The notes beneath the pieces are model-generated. The model did not search any database and was not told where the DNA came from. It was given only the letters and a program-made list of their open reading frames with translations. Positions 1 to 5,620 of a stretch of DNA of 12,353 nucleotides are shown piece by piece (position 1 is the stretch's first letter; each line of letters opens with the position of its first letter). Position numbers and translations under genes: made by a program. The DNA comes from Thermofilum sp. (lineage in GTDB: Archaea; Thermoproteota; Thermoprotei; Thermofilales; Thermofilaceae). The stretch covers positions 1 through 12,353 of the forward strand of contig JAJHRM010000054.1 of the NCBI GenBank assembly GCA_020832965.1, read 5' to 3'.

Positions 1-1
1 G

Positions 2-181
2 AGGGCTGGTGCTGTGCTGGCCGCTGTTGCGAGCAGGGTGAAGAATGAGCTAGTAGAGAATGCAGGGGTTGAGGACGCGATCAGGGTTGCAAATGAAGCT
101 GTAAGAGTGCTCTACGAGTGGGACCAGGCTAAAACCGTGAGAGGCAGAACGTTTATTACGCCAAGCTTATTTATGCGCTGA
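2..181 (+). CDS. C-terminal fragment of an unidentified protein
   Basis: An open frame runs in from the left edge and ends at a TGA at 179-181, giving the last 59 residues of a larger protein. The visible part is helical and charged, with a stretch around NELVENAGVEDAIRVANEA, and it ends GRTFITPSLFMR. Codon use (GC-rich third positions, AGG for Arg) matches the neighbouring genes, so I take it as real coding sequence and not chance. No family is recognisable from this tail and the start lies outside the window. The following gene begins downstream on the same strand, and a TATA-like sequence lies inside the end of this gene. Confidence 0.6.
   Translation, partial: RAGAVLAAVASRVKNELVENAGVEDAIRVANEAVRVLYEWDQAKTVRGRTFITPSLFMR
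151..175 (+). promoter_or_regulatory. Possible TATA elements for the 293 gene
   Basis: Two overlapping AT-rich elements, GTTTATTA (151-158) and CTTATTTATG (166-175), lie inside the end of the preceding gene and are the only TATA-like sequences before the 293 gene. Either would leave a leader of roughly 95-115 nt ahead of the ATG at 293, which is long for this window, where most promoters are leaderless. This is inferred from sequence only. Confidence 0.3.
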
Positions 182-292
182 TGCGTGGTGCCGTGGAGTG
201 TGTCTTCGCTGGGGGCAAGCAATACTCCCATTAGCGGAGGGATGCGTGCACGCCAGTCAAGCAGCTTAAGGTGCTGGGGGAGCATCTTCGGC

Positions 293-1120
293 ATGTTTAG
301 CAAGCTTTTGCTCCCAGGACTCTTATTACTACTCCTCTCCCCGCCCTTGCTGGCAGCACCTCAACCTGTTGAGAGCTTCTACGTGGAGCCTGGGGGAGTG
401 TTGAGGGGCTCCATAACCCTGTCTCTCTCGGGGGAGGGGGTTGCAGAGGTAAACCTCCCCTGCGCTCTCCAGCTCGTGTCCGTTTACTCCGAGAGGGGGG
501 TACCGACGTTTACCCTTAATGGCTCTACTCTGCAGATCTACGGCGATGCATACTCAAGCGTCAATGTCACGTTTACCTGCAGATTGAGGAACGACACCAT
601 TACCACTCTCACTGTTGAACCCATCAACCAGGACCTCGAGATCTTTATCAGCCAGGCCTACGTAGTACTAGGCGTGTACCCGACACCCGGTGAGATATCT
701 TATAAGTCAGGCTATATCCTGCTGAGGTTCGAAAACCTCACAAGCCCCCTACAACTTGAACTAGTCGAGGCGGGGCTACCGGCCGAGGGGCCTCCACCGA
801 GTGCTCCGCCTGCGGTGGCTCCTCTGCTGCAGCACCTCGCACTAGTCCTCGCCATAGCCCTAGCTGCTGTGGTTGTAATCGTAGCTGTGCTCTTCGCCAG
901 GAAAAGGAGGGAGGGGACGCATGTTCTTACTGAGGAAGACCAAGCCGTAATTAGCTACTTAAGGTCCAGTGGCGGCAGGGCGTACCTAAAGGAGATCCGC
1001 GAAGCCTTAGACCTGCCCTCAACAACTGCTCTGAGAAGAGTAAGGAAGCTGGAGGCCCGGGGAATCGTCCGCACGGAGAGGACTCCCGGCGGCCTGCTCG
1101 TGATCCTTCTAAAGAGGTAG
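293..1120 (+). CDS. Membrane-anchored winged-helix regulator with extracytoplasmic domain
   Basis: This 275-residue protein starts with a signal-like segment (residues 1-21: MFSK, a Leu-rich core, then LLAAPQ). A beta-rich extracytoplasmic region follows (about 22-165) with two cysteines (57, 96) and four N-glycosylation sequons (Asn 76, 91, 100, 149), then a proline-rich linker (165-178). One transmembrane helix (about 180-202) is followed by FARKRR, which predicts a cytoplasmic C-terminus. Residues 212-275 look like a winged-helix DNA-binding domain: YLKEIREAL, then STTALRRVRKLEARGIV, then a TPGG wing. The layout resembles archaeal membrane-bound wHTH proteins of the DUF7343/DUF7345 kind, a family assignment made from memory. 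I infer a one-component sensor that reads an external signal. I chose ATG 293 because it places the signal peptide at the N-terminus. The frame stays open back to GTG 185 (another ATG at 242), but that extension is poor in protein character. Confidence 0.75.
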   Translation: MFSKLLLPGLLLLLLSPPLLAAPQPVESFYVEPGGVLRGSITLSLSGEGVAEVNLPCALQLVSVYSERGVPTFTLNGSTLQIYGDAYSSVNVTFTCRLRNDTITTLTVEPINQDLEIFISQAYVVLGVYPTPGEISYKSGYILLRFENLTSPLQLELVEAGLPAEGPPPSAPPAVAPLLQHLALVLAIALAAVVVIVAVLFARKRREGTHVLTEEDQAVISYLRSSGGRAYLKEIREALDLPSTTALRRVRKLEARGIVRTERTPGGLLVILLKR

Positions 1121-1292
1121 TGCGCTCAGAGGGCGAGGAGGTACCTGGCGAACTTAGCCATGTAAGAGAACGCAGTGTTCAGGACAGCAGAGGGCTAGCG
1201 GGAGGGTTTGCCCAGCGCAGGACGGTGAGGCCAAGCTTACGAGGCGTAGAGGATCTATGAGTACCCCAGGTGCGAGCTAAAGAGTAGTAAAG

Positions 1293-1302
1293 AATTTATA
1301 AC
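1293..1302 (+). promoter_or_regulatory. TATA box of the Alba gene
   Basis: AATTTATAAC is preceded by a purine-rich BRE-like stretch (GTAAAG). Its centre is about 28 nt upstream of the ATG at 1326, so transcription should begin at or next to the start codon and give a leaderless mRNA. The rest of 1121-1292 shows no convincing gene on either strand. Confidence 0.6.
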
Positions 1303-1325
1303 GATGTTTAAGGGTTACTTTTAAC

Positions 1326-1616
1326 ATGGAAAAAAGTTTGCCTGAGATCATTGTGGGTGAGAAGCCTGAGGGCTCATATACCCTCGAGTTAATAAACATG
1401 CTGGGGAGGGGTGCCCAGAAAGTTGTTGTAAAAGCCTTTGGAAGGAACATTTCCAAGGCAGTATACGTGACTGAGAGCGTTAGGAGGCTCACTGGAGACA
1501 AGATCAGCTACGGGAAAGTCAAAATATACTCTGCGGAAGTCGGGGAGATGGAGGAGGAGAGGAGCGTTCCAGTAGTAGAGATCGAGGTCATAAATCTCGG
1601 AGTCAAGCCTCAGTAG
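1326..1616 (+). CDS. Alba-family nucleic-acid-binding protein (variant paralog)
   Basis: At 96 residues this has full Alba length and follows the family from end to end: IIVGEKPEGSY at the N-terminus, GAQKVVVKAFGRNISKAV (29-46, matching the conserved GRAISKAV loop, Arg40), an RR helix end at 53-54, and a final strand VVEIEVIN. Alba dimers coat chromosomal DNA and bind RNA in archaea. In Sulfolobus Alba1 the conserved loop reads GKKP and the first of the two lysines (Lys16) is the acetylated residue. Here it reads GEKP, so that lysine is Glu12 and only Lys13 remains. The Phe used by Alba1 for dimer-dimer stacking (Phe60) is also absent, with Leu-Thr-Gly-Asp in that region, as in Alba2-type proteins. 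I infer an Alba2-like or otherwise divergent paralog that may pair with a canonical Alba encoded elsewhere. A TATA box implies its own leaderless transcript. Confidence 0.9.
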   Translation: MEKSLPEIIVGEKPEGSYTLELINMLGRGAQKVVVKAFGRNISKAVYVTESVRRLTGDKISYGKVKIYSAEVGEMEEERSVPVVEIEVINLGVKPQ

Positions 1617-1689
1617 CGCGGCTAAAGCATATTGTGCTGCACTAGGAGTTTTCCACCGTGCTCGCCTCAGCCCCTCAGCTTCTAGCGCG

Positions 1690-2259
1690 CTATTTCCTCC
1701 TAACGATGTGGAGGCGCCCAACCTCGTAGAAGCCTGCACCCCAGTTGTGGAGCGGTAGGTTCGTCTTCCTGAGGTCCCAGCCGCCCCTCTTGCTGAAGAA
1801 GCGCTCGTCAGCCCTCGCGCTCAGCACTTCACCAGCGTAAAGCACGACATCATTCGTCTTTAACGTTGTGTACACGCGGCACTCTATAACGCCGATCGCC
1901 CCCTCGGCTACTGGTGCATCTACCTTCTCGCCTTTAACAGGCTTTATGACCGTGGTTTTGTCCTCGCTCCTCCCCGAAACCGTTCCAGCGTAGTAGAGCT
2001 TGTCTAGAAACTCGATGGGTAAAACGTTTACCGTAAACTCCCCATACATATCGATGAGCTCCCTGGTGTAGCTGTCAACGCCTATAGCGACGCCTACTAG
2101 GGGTGGCTCCTCACTTATTGGTGAAACCCAGCTTGCAGCCATGAAGTTCACCCTCGCCCCCATCTTACCGCTTCCAATGAGGTACGCTGGTCTCGGGTGA
2201 AGCAATAGGTAGAAGTTTTCCACCTCCCTCATGGTTTGCCATGTATAATGGCTCCACAT
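1690..2259 (-). CDS. Flavin reductase-like FMN-binding split-barrel protein
   Basis: This 189-residue protein shows the flavin reductase-like (PF01613, flavoredoxin-type) pattern: HPRPAYLIGSG near the N-terminus, then RVNFMAASWVSPISEEPPLVGVAI, the segment that binds FMN in this family. It continues with SYTRELIDMYGEFTVNVLP, a KPV..EKVDAPVAEGAIGVIEC strand, and VVLYAGEVLSA. Members bind FMN and either reduce free flavin or serve as cytoplasmic flavin/electron-transfer proteins, and the substrate cannot be read from sequence. The length is typical. ATG 2259 is preferred because a TTTAAA box lies 26-31 nt upstream, giving a leaderless mRNA; ATG 2232 is an alternative. The gene is transcribed away from the RHH gene at 2317 and shares its promoter region, so a binding event there could affect both. 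Confidence 0.88.
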   Translation of the reverse strand: MWSHYTWQTMREVENFYLLLHPRPAYLIGSGKMGARVNFMAASWVSPISEEPPLVGVAIGVDSYTRELIDMYGEFTVNVLPIEFLDKLYYAGTVSGRSEDKTTVIKPVKGEKVDAPVAEGAIGVIECRVYTTLKTNDVVLYAGEVLSARADERFFSKRGGWDLRKTNLPLHNWGAGFYEVGRLHIVRRK

Positions 2260-2283
2260 GGTTATAAGGGTTGTCCTAGAAAC

Positions 2284-2298
2284 GTTTAAATTTATATT
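2284..2298. promoter_or_regulatory. Shared bidirectional TATA region
   Basis: GTTTAAATTTATATT contains the self-complementary TTTAAA (2285-2290), which is 26-31 nt upstream of the leftward ATG at 2259. It also contains TTTATAT (2291-2297), 20-26 nt upstream of the rightward ATG at 2317. Both mRNAs would be leaderless, and the two transcription factor footprints would overlap, so the genes may compete for or share initiation factors. Confidence 0.6.
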
Positions 2299-2304
2299 GT
2301 ATCA

Positions 2305-2318
2305 ATACATTAATGTAT
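2305..2318. promoter_or_regulatory. 14-bp perfect palindrome, candidate RHH operator
   Basis: ATACATTAATGTAT is a perfect inverted repeat lying just downstream of the TATA box and running into the start codon of the 2317 gene, over the expected transcription start. RHH proteins bind short palindromes as dimers of dimers and commonly repress their own promoter. Since the 2317 product has a RHH domain, autoregulation is the natural inference. The half-site core AATACATT recurs in the palindrome before the other large RHH gene (8951-8967). Confidence 0.5.
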
Positions 2319-3045
2319 GAGCATGAGCGAGGTTTGGAAATCTGCGATTGAAAAAGCCCTGGCTGACTTTAACTTAAAGGTGCAGGCTTTGCGGGAGGAG
2401 ATCAGTAAAATAGAGCAAGAACTTGAGGCCAAAAGGGCGCTGCAACCTTCAGAGCTGTTTGCAAAAATAGCTGCTCTTAGAACAGAGCTGAGAGCTTGCT
2501 ACGTCGTTTTGAGAAATGAGCTCAAATCTATTTTTTCAAGCGCCAAGGTGGAGGCTAGGGATATGCCCCATGAAGAGGCGCATGACCTGCTTGACGAGCT
2601 AGAGGATGCTATCGGTGAGGCGATGGACTCTGCAGAGGAGCTACGGGAAAATCTCCTTGGGGAGCTAGAGGAGCTACGAGAGAAAGTAAAAGAAAGTTGG
2701 AGAGAGAGCCTTAGAGAAATTAGAAAGAAAGTAGAGGTAGAGAGGCGGCTCGAGGCAACTCCTAGCGGTCAGAGGCGGGTGACGCCTTCAGTAGTGATTT
2801 CAAGTGTAAGGCTCCCAGAGGCCGATCTGAAAATTATAGATTCCCTTGTCGAGGCCGGTATTTTCAAGAGTAGGAATGAGGCTATTGCCTTCTTTATTCA
2901 CCGAGGAATAGAGGCGAGCAAGGATTGGCTTGAAAAGATTAATGCCACATTGGAGAACATAAGGAAGCTCCAGGAAGAGGCGAAGAAGGAAATAATGTCT
3001 ATGTTTGGGGGGAGGGGGGAGGGCGGCAGCAACGCACATGGTTAG
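2317..3045 (+). CDS. Coiled-coil protein with C-terminal ribbon-helix-helix domain
   Basis: This 242-residue, highly charged protein has heptad-rich coiled-coil stretches at about 14-70 and 85-145, a short linker (148-157), and a RHH (CopG/Arc/MetJ-type) DNA-binding domain at about 158-201. That domain consists of the strand VVISSVRLPEAD, helix A LKIIDSLVEAG, the turn IFKSRNEA, and helix B IAFFIHRGIEAS. A second helical tail (202-228) and a glycine-rich end follow. RHH domains dimerise and insert the strand into the DNA major groove. Here the domain is at the C-terminus behind a long coiled coil, whereas classical antitoxins carry it at the N-terminus. This suggests a transcriptional or architectural factor in which the coiled coil sets oligomeric state or binds a partner. 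A second ATG lies at 2323. A perfect palindrome covers the promoter/start, consistent with self-repression. The specific family is not recognised. Confidence 0.8.
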   Translation: MSMSEVWKSAIEKALADFNLKVQALREEISKIEQELEAKRALQPSELFAKIAALRTELRACYVVLRNELKSIFSSAKVEARDMPHEEAHDLLDELEDAIGEAMDSAEELRENLLGELEELREKVKESWRESLREIRKKVEVERRLEATPSGQRRVTPSVVISSVRLPEADLKIIDSLVEAGIFKSRNEAIAFFIHRGIEASKDWLEKINATLENIRKLQEEAKKEIMSMFGGRGEGGSNAHG

Positions 3046-3247
3046 CGCAGGCGCGTAGCTCTTCAAAAGTGCTCCAGTCGGGTGCGTACACAGCAATAGC
3101 GGGCCGCGCGCCATCCCTCCCCCGCCTTTTCGCGGGGGTTACGGGCTTTACCCCGCCAGGTGTTGCTAGGAAGCTGAGTACTTTGACGCGCTCTGGTAGC
3201 TCCGCCTTGATACCCAGCACTTTTAGCCCGCGCAGCATGATGTTCAA
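2999..3247 (-). CDS. Doubtful small ORF or gene remnant
   Basis: The reverse strand is open from about 3283 to a TAG at 2999-3001, with TTG (3247) or ATG (3238) as possible starts. The product would have a plausible protein-like middle (IMLRGLKVLGIKAELPERVK, then ARPAIAVYAPDWSTFEELRACA) but ends in a Cys/Pro-rich tail that is only the complement of the G-rich run in the opposing gene. It overlaps the end of the 2317 gene by 47 bp. Third-position GC bias in the middle section favours this strand over the other. A decayed gene whose ends have been lost is as likely as a functional small gene, and I do not recognise the family. Confidence 0.3.
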   Translation of the reverse strand: MNIMLRGLKVLGIKAELPERVKVLSFLATPGGVKPVTPAKRRGRDGARPAIAVYAPDWSTFEELRACANHVRCCRPPPSPQT

Positions 3248-3282
3248 GCCCCCGTTAGCAGCGCGCGCTATGCAGCAATAAG

Positions 3283-3290
3283 CTTAATAT
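3283..3290 (+). promoter_or_regulatory. TATA box of the HTH-PRTase gene
   Basis: CTTAATAT is centred about 33 nt before the ATG at 3320, predicting a start about 7 nt upstream of the ATG and therefore a very short leader without a Shine-Dalgarno site. GCGCGCGC (3261-3268) sits just upstream. Confidence 0.45.
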
Positions 3291-3319
3291 CTTGATGAGT
3301 TAAAATAGCGTAGTAGTGT

Positions 3320-4060
3320 ATGAGCGCGGGCGAGTCTGAGGAGAGCTCGTATATCGTTGCAAGGCTGCTTAACGGCTTGAAGGAGGTCTACACATTCAAG
3401 GAGCTTGAGAAGATCTTGGACATGCCCAGCCAACTGCTATGGAGGTACACGACTTACTCCCAGTTCCCGGAGAGGCTTACGGCTAAAAAGATCCTCGAGG
3501 CGATACGCGAGAACAGGCTTCTCGAGAGAGCCCTGAAACAGGTTCTCCTCAGGGAGACAGGGGCGGTTGAGGAGTGGCGACTGCTCTTTAATCCGAGGGT
3601 TTTGAACCTCGTAGGCTACCTCGCTTGGAAGCACTTCAAGGATGACGAGGTAAGCCTCGTGATGACGGCAGGCGAGAAGAACAGCGCGCTCGCAGTAGTG
3701 ATTGCTGAGTGGCTCTCTGCGGACACGTGCGTAGCGACGGAGCATGCCTGGACTAGTTGGGGCAGGTTCTACTCTGCACCCTACAACTCCTCTGAGAGGG
3801 AAGAGTACGTCTACTTACATGTCCCAAGGGAAGCCATAAAGAGGGACTCAAGAGTGCTCTTCGTCAAGGGCACAGCCAAGAACTTTGAATCACTTACAGC
3901 CCTGTACAGCATTGCTGAGCAGGCGAAGGCAATCCCGGTCGGTGGCTTAGTCATCCTAGCCTACTCGGACAAGTGGATGGAGTTCACAGCCAAGACAGGC
4001 ATAAAGAAGTTCTACGTTATTGCCAGCCTAAGCGGAGGACAGCTCGTTGTACGGATCTAA
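3320..4060 (+). CDS. HTH-fused phosphoribosyltransferase-like regulator, likely non-catalytic
   Basis: This protein has 246 residues. Residues about 10-75 are helical and HTH-like (TFKELEKILDMPSQLLWRYT, then PERLTAKKILEAI). Residues about 90-246 have the spacing of a type I phosphoribosyltransferase fold: a core strand VSLVMTAGEKNSALAVVIAEWLSAD (111-135) followed by a strand-loop-helix at 178-200. In active enzymes the second element is the PRPP loop, hydrophobic residues followed by Asp-Asp and then Thr-Gly/Ser. Here it reads VLFVKGTAKNFESL, so the acidic pair is replaced by Lys-Gly. I infer a ligand-sensing transcription factor, akin in architecture to archaeal PRTase-HTH regulators such as GfcR/PyrE-like proteins, not an active enzyme. 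The gene stands alone: its neighbours are on other transcripts, with a convergent gene 120 bp downstream. Confidence 0.7.
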   Translation: MSAGESEESSYIVARLLNGLKEVYTFKELEKILDMPSQLLWRYTTYSQFPERLTAKKILEAIRENRLLERALKQVLLRETGAVEEWRLLFNPRVLNLVGYLAWKHFKDDEVSLVMTAGEKNSALAVVIAEWLSADTCVATEHAWTSWGRFYSAPYNSSEREEYVYLHVPREAIKRDSRVLFVKGTAKNFESLTALYSIAEQAKAIPVGGLVILAYSDKWMEFTAKTGIKKFYVIASLSGGQLVVRI

Positions 4061-4180
4061 TGTTCTCAGCAGCGCCGGAGGGTGGGAATATGGGTGTGGA
4101 GAGAGGTGCGCGCGCTTTATTCTATCTCGGCCGAGCTATTAGCGGGCCGCTGGAGCACGCGCTACTGTCTATAGCAAATC

Positions 4181-4990
4181 TCAGCTCAGTATTGATATCT
4201 TTGCGGAGTCTCCGAATGTTTTCCTTACCTCTTCAACTAAGAATTGCTCCACCCTTTCGACAATTGCTTTAGCCTCTTCCTCGCTACTCGATGAAGCGTA
4301 AATATGTATCTCGACGACTGGGGCGCCTGCCTCCAGACCCCTCGGGTGGCTCTTAACGTATGCCCTTTCGTCGATTTTCAGCGCCCTCCTCAATATGGGT
4401 GTGAGGTCTGCCTCCGGGACACCCCTGATCCTGACCATTTTTTCCTGGTAAAAGTGCGGCTTGCCTCTAGACCTGAGGAGAGGCTCAACGTGCTCGCTAA
4501 ATATTGCCTCCATCTCGGCTGGGACTCCAGGAAGCACTATTATTAGGCGTGAATCTGTCTCGACTAAGATTCCCGGAGCCGTCCCCACAGGGTTAGGCAG
4601 CGGCTTAGCGCCTCTTGGCAGCTTCGCCATTTTTTCCCGCTCAGGGGTCATCGGGTAGCCTCGCTTAGCGTACTTCTCCTGGACTATTCTCAGGGCTTCA
4701 GGGTTGACCTCAAGCTCCCTCCCGAGAGCCTGGGCTAGCGCGATGTTTGTAATATCGTCTGGTGTGGGGCCCAGGCCTCCCGTCGACAGAACTATGTCTG
4801 CATGTGTAAGTGCCTTTTGGAACTCTTCAACAATGTCCTCCACTCTGTCCGGTAAAGCAATGATCCTTTCAACACAGTAGCCTAGAAGTGTGAGCCTTTG
4901 AGCGAGCCAAGAGGCATTTGTATTGATGATCTTGCCGATGAGTAGCTCGTTTCCTATCGAGAGTATGTAGGCTTTTCCCTTACAGCTCAC
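4181..4990 (-). CDS. CinA N-terminal (COG1058, MoCF-biosynthesis-like) domain protein
   Basis: This 269-residue protein carries the full CinA/MoaB-Mog-like domain: SIGNELLIGKIINTNA at 11-26, the DIVLSTGGLGPTPDDIT loop at 65-81, PNPVGTAPG at 132-140 and IVLPGVPAEM at 151-160. A C-terminal alpha/beta region (about 183-265) then makes up the stand-alone archaeal form. The PncC amidase domain found at the end of many bacterial CinA proteins is absent, and the length is usual for archaeal members. The family is annotated as competence/damage-inducible or nicotinamide-nucleotide deamidase-related, and some COG1058 proteins hydrolyse ADP-ribose; the reaction of this member is unproven. The start is a GTG at 4990, with a TATA box about 30 nt upstream, hence leaderless or nearly so. 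An ATG at 4995 is in another frame and closes at once. It is divergent from the GNAT gene. Confidence 0.9.
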   Translation of the reverse strand: MSCKGKAYILSIGNELLIGKIINTNASWLAQRLTLLGYCVERIIALPDRVEDIVEEFQKALTHADIVLSTGGLGPTPDDITNIALAQALGRELEVNPEALRIVQEKYAKRGYPMTPEREKMAKLPRGAKPLPNPVGTAPGILVETDSRLIIVLPGVPAEMEAIFSEHVEPLLRSRGKPHFYQEKMVRIRGVPEADLTPILRRALKIDERAYVKSHPRGLEAGAPVVEIHIYASSSSEEEAKAIVERVEQFLVEEVRKTFGDSAKISILS

Positions 4991-5015
4991 AACATGTATT
5001 TTCGCAAGCCTAGCG

Positions 5016-5025
5016 ATAAATTTAT
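5016..5025. promoter_or_regulatory. Palindromic TATA box serving two divergent genes
   Basis: ATAAATTTAT is a perfect 10-bp palindrome. Its centre is about 30 nt from the leftward GTG at 4990 (near-leaderless mRNA). To the right it predicts a start near 5047, leaving a leader of about 17 nt that contains the ribosome binding site GGGAGG before the GTG at 5064. Confidence 0.6.
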
Positions 5026-5049
5026 TGCAATACTTCTGCTAAATGCCTT

Positions 5050-5055
5050 GGGAGG
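5050..5055 (+). promoter_or_regulatory. Shine-Dalgarno site fixing the GNAT start
   Basis: GGGAGG lies 8 nt before the GTG at 5064 and matches the archaeal 16S 3' end. The upstream ATG at 5043 closes after five codons, so the site decides in favour of the GTG. Confidence 0.65.
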
Positions 5056-5063
5056 GTTAAGCA

Positions 5064-5540
5064 GTGGCGCTGCTGGGCTTAGAAGTAAGGTTTGCAACGA
5101 GACGTGACCTCGAAGAAGCTCGACAAATCCTTCGAAGATCATTTACCGGTTCCTATAGGTTTTGGAGTGAGCTTCTTCTTGGTAGGCTAGATACGCTCGT
5201 AGCCGTAGCGGACGGGAAGGTTGTTGGGGTAGCCGAGATATACACGACGATCTCGAGGAAACGCGGGAAGATAGGGGTGATTAGCTTCATTGCTGTAGAT
5301 CCCGAGCACAGGGGGAGAGGTGTAGGGAAGAGGCTTGTGTTGGAGGCGGAAAGGGTATTTCGGGAGCAGGGGTGCGGTTTCTCAGCAGCGAGCACGAGGC
5401 ATGATAATAAGGCATCAATAGGGATGTTCACAAAGATGGGCTACTCGGTTCATAGGAGGGGAGAAAGGGTATTCGAGGAACTAGAGGGTCCCCTCTATGC
5501 GTACGAGGACGACGTAATCTTGGTGAAAAGGCTCGAGTAG
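5064..5540 (+). CDS. GNAT-family N-acetyltransferase
   Basis: This 158-residue protein is a single GNAT fold. The N-terminal strand and helices read VRFATRRDLEEARQILRRSF, and the central strands read TLVAVADGKVVGVAEIY and IGVISFIAVDP. Motif A follows at 78-91 (VDPEHRGRGVGKRL, with the R-x-x-G-x-G acetyl-CoA pyrophosphate loop at 83-88), and motif B at 112-127 with ASIGMFTKMGYSV. GNAT enzymes transfer acetyl from acetyl-CoA to amines. The DPEHRGRGVGKRL plus A-x-x-(M/L)Y-x-K-x-GY arrangement is shared with protein N-terminal acetyltransferases of the RimI/ArdI type, but the substrate here is not determinable. The start is GTG with a good ribosome binding site. The gene is divergent from the CinA-like gene and followed after 80 bp by the CPBP protease gene, probably on its own transcript. 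Confidence 0.88.
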   Translation: MALLGLEVRFATRRDLEEARQILRRSFTGSYRFWSELLLGRLDTLVAVADGKVVGVAEIYTTISRKRGKIGVISFIAVDPEHRGRGVGKRLVLEAERVFREQGCGFSAASTRHDNKASIGMFTKMGYSVHRRGERVFEELEGPLYAYEDDVILVKRLE

Positions 5541-5575
5541 CGGTGGACAACTTTTCTAGCCAGCCCAGGAAAAGT

Positions 5576-5600
5576 TGATAAGAGCGCGCGCTGATAAGAG
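5576..5600 (+). repeat. 9-bp direct repeat flanking GCGCGC
   Basis: TGATAAGAG occurs at 5576-5584 (its first base is a shared T) and again at 5592-5600, 16 bp apart, with a GC-alternating stretch between them. It lies in the leader/promoter region of the CPBP gene and may be a regulatory site. No conventional strong TATA box is visible here. Confidence 0.35.
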
Positions 5601-5605
5601 TGGAT

Positions 5606-5613
5606 CAGGGAGG
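5606..5613 (+). promoter_or_regulatory. Shine-Dalgarno site fixing the CPBP start
   Basis: CAGGGAGG is followed by a 7-nt spacer and the ATG at 5621. This favours ATG 5621 over the in-frame GTG at 5600, which would put the site inside the coding region. Confidence 0.6.
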
Positions 5614-5620
5614 CATAGGT

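Noticed and set aside
185..292. N-terminal extension of the membrane regulator from GTG 185 or ATG 242
   Set aside because: The extra residues lack protein-like character and would bury the signal peptide internally. ATG 242 has its purine run directly abutting the start with no spacer.
1131..1200. Minus-strand stretch reading NTAFSYMAKFARYLLAL before a stop
   Set aside because: Only about 21 open codons with an upstream stop. It may be a trace of an old gene but is too short to call.
3294..3345. Possible C/D box RNA (TGATGA then CTGA)
   Set aside because: No internal D' and C' boxes at proper spacing, and it overlaps the start of the HTH-PRTase gene.
3973..4272. Plus-strand open frame across the gap between the PRTase-like and CinA-like genes
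   Set aside because: It overlaps both convergent genes out of frame, with no start signals and a low-complexity product. The gap 4061-4180 shows nothing convincing.
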